Positions 62,731-64,000 of a stretch of DNA of 64,000 nucleotides are shown here, piece after piece (the stretch's first letter is position 1; each line of letters opens with the position of its first letter). A program made the translations under genes and the position numbers. Source of the DNA: Bordetella genomosp. 10. Its GTDB lineage: Bacteria > Pseudomonadota > Gammaproteobacteria > Burkholderiales > Burkholderiaceae_B. Location: NCBI RefSeq assembly GCF_002261225.1, contig NZ_NEVM01000001.1, positions 62,001-126,000 of the forward strand, read 5' to 3'. The notes beneath the pieces were generated by a model that made no database searches, was not told the DNA's origin, and saw only the letters and a program-made list of their open reading frames with translations.

Positions 62731-63120
62731 ATGAATCTGAAGAAGAACGACCGCTACGTCGCCACCATCGCGGGCGTGGCGCAAGAGGATGTCAACCGCT
62801 TCGGCGCCCTGCATGGAACGACGGGCAGGACGCATACCGATCCCGAATACGCCGCCCGGCATTTCGGCGGGATTATCGTGCAGGGCGCGCTGGTCATGGC
62901 GCCGGTCATGGAACTGTGCGACAGGCTGCTCGGCGAGGCCTGGTACCAGGACAGCGAGATCGAGACCAAGTTCGTTGCCTTCACGCGGCTCGGCGACGTG
63001 GTGACCGTGACGGTGGACGTGCAGGAAAGCAGCCCCGCGCTGTTGCGGCTCGGCTATGCCTGCGCCTTGCCGGACGGCAAGGTGGTGCAGGCGGGGACGA
63101 TTACCCGCCGCGCCGGCTGA
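62731..63120 (+). CDS. MaoC-like dehydratase-family protein with altered catalytic motif
   Basis: A 129-residue hot-dog-fold MaoC-like protein. The canonical (R)-hydratase stretch reads GDxNPxHxD; here it is LHGTTGRTHTDPEYA, keeping the His and the later Asp but replacing the catalytic Asp by Thr and the Asn by Gly. The following GGIIVQGALVMAPVME is the normal family helix. I take ATG 62731 because GAGG lies 6 bases upstream; GTG 62719 overlaps the previous stop (GTGA) and is also possible. It and the gene before probably encode a two-subunit protein of HadAB/ChsH type. Catalysis is doubtful if it acts alone. Confidence 0.8.
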   Translation: MNLKKNDRYVATIAGVAQEDVNRFGALHGTTGRTHTDPEYAARHFGGIIVQGALVMAPVMELCDRLLGEAWYQDSEIETKFVAFTRLGDVVTVTVDVQESSPALLRLGYACALPDGKVVQAGTITRRAG

Positions 63121-63260
63121 GGCCCAAAGGCCTGGTAAAGGAGGGCGCGCCGCGCGCCGAGAAAAAAGATAGAGGCGCTGCCTCACCGGCCGCCCGCATG
63201 ACGGCGAGGGACGCCGTGCGCGGAAAGAAAACACCGAAGAAAACCAGCGAGGAGACAACC

Positions 63261-64000
63261 ATGAAGAAGATCCTGACCGGCCTGGCGATCACGGCCCTGG
63301 CCGCAGTGGCCTCGGGCGGCGTGATGGCCGCCTATCCCGACAAACCCATACGGTTGATCGTACCGGCCTTGGCCGGCGGCGCCGCCGACACGCTGGCGCG
63401 CATGATAGGCAAGCGGCTGACCGAGAAATTCGGTCCCACCGTGATCGTGGAGAACAAGCCGGGCGCGGCGGCCATCATCGGCATGACCGATATCGCCAAG
63501 GCCAAGCCGGACGGCTATACGCTGGGCATGACCTTTTCGGGCGCGATGTCCATTAACCCGTCGCTCTACGAGTCGCTGAGCTACGACCCGATCAAGGACT
63601 ATTCGCCCATCGCCATCGTCGCGGTATCGCCGTTGATCATCACCGCCAGTCCCAAGCTGGGGGTCAAGACCCTGCGCGGTCTGCTGGACCTGGCCAGGAA
63701 GGAGCCCGGCAAGCTCACTTTCGCCTCCACGGGCACGGGCTCCACCCAGCATCTGTCGATGGAGCTGTTCAAGTCCACGGTGGGCGTCGACATGCTGCAC
63801 GTGCCGTACAAGGGCAGCGCGGCGGCTGTCATCGACGTGCAGTCCGGCCTGGTGTCCACGCTGAGCGACAACGCCATCACCGTGATCCCGTTCATCCAGT
63901 CGGGCCAACTGGTGCCGCTGGCGGTGGAGACGCCCCAGCGCATTCCAGCCCTGCCCGACGTGCCCACGGTGGCGGAGCTGGGCTATCCCGGCTACCAGGC
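63261..64000 (+). CDS. Bug family substrate-binding protein (window-edge partial)
   Basis: The first 246 residues of a periplasmic Bug receptor; the frame is open to the window end, so the C-terminal about 75 residues lie outside. The signal peptide is about 1-23 (GVMA). The mature AAYPDKPIRLIVPALAGGAAD has an unusual ligand loop PALAGGAAD in place of PFPAGGSTD. IAKAKPDGYTLGMTFSG and HVPYKGSAAAVIDV are normal family segments. The start ATG 63261 follows AGGAGA. It lies 140 bases after the MaoC-like pair on the same strand and probably serves the same pathway. Confidence 0.93.
   Translation, partial: MKKILTGLAITALAAVASGGVMAAYPDKPIRLIVPALAGGAADTLARMIGKRLTEKFGPTVIVENKPGAAAIIGMTDIAKAKPDGYTLGMTFSGAMSINPSLYESLSYDPIKDYSPIAIVAVSPLIITASPKLGVKTLRGLLDLARKEPGKLTFASTGTGSTQHLSMELFKSTVGVDMLHVPYKGSAAAVIDVQSGLVSTLSDNAITVIPFIQSGQLVPLAVETPQRIPALPDVPTVAELGYPGYQ

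Noticed and set aside
63144..63158. GGCGCG/CGCGCC hairpin after the MaoC-like pair
   Set aside because: Short GC-only stem in GC-rich DNA, followed by A residues rather than U; expected by chance.

Overview
The window is high-GC chromosomal DNA that looks like a betaproteobacterium of the Alcaligenaceae (Bordetella/Achromobacter type). This is inferred from four Bug-type tripartite tricarboxylate receptors in 64 kb, many LysR regulators, a five-gene urea ABC operon, TonB/ECF siderophore loci, and GlmU/GlmS proteins of proteobacterial type. No phage, transposase, CRISPR, rRNA or tRNA gene was seen.

Layout. 1-6984: cell-envelope sugar genes (3' end of glmU, an MFS exporter, ugd, a glycosyltransferase, a convergent Lrp/AsnC regulator, glmS). 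7140-13394: a visibly lower-GC catabolic module (LysR, MmgE/PrpD protein, class III CoA-transferase, enoyl-CoA hydratase, Bug receptor). 13428-22148: two divergent iron cell-surface-signalling systems, each with an ECF sigma factor, a FecR regulator and a TonB receptor carrying an STN signalling domain. They share a 282-bp control region with two Fur-box-like sites. 22307-27872: a SolA-like flavin amine oxidase, a complete polar amino acid ABC transporter and a LysR. 28036-33377: a third ECF/FecR/TonB-receptor system behind a good Fur box, ending in a PepSY membrane protein (probable ferric-siderophore reductase). 33589-37918: a diguanylate cyclase, a MocR regulator, a GST and a PaiB-like flavoprotein. 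38099-40741: Bug receptor, LigI-like amidohydrolase, GntR regulator. 41032-47042: urtABCDE behind a consensus sigma-54 promoter and an NtrC-like site. 47085-51739: a metC-like lyase with an amino acid ABC transporter, divergent from a LysR. 51785-52529: two small stress-type proteins. 52685-64000: a catabolic region with a TauD-type dioxygenase, an isocitrate-lyase-family enzyme, HyuA/HyuB, a Bug receptor, a LysR, an aminotransferase, two MaoC-like proteins and the start of another Bug receptor.

How it fits together. Most of the window is scavenging capacity. Three Fur-type iron systems sense and import ferric siderophores, two amino acid ABC systems each sit beside a matching enzyme, urea uptake is wired to nitrogen limitation, and several organic-acid modules each have their own periplasmic receptor and regulator. 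The most distinctive signals are the sigma-54/NtrC promoter of urt, the paired divergent ECF systems with a long inverted repeat between fecR and the receptor gene, the lower-GC acid/CoA module with a recurring operator-like motif, and a MaoC-like protein lacking the usual catalytic Asp. Substrates of all catabolic modules are unassigned; I name families, not confirmed pathways.
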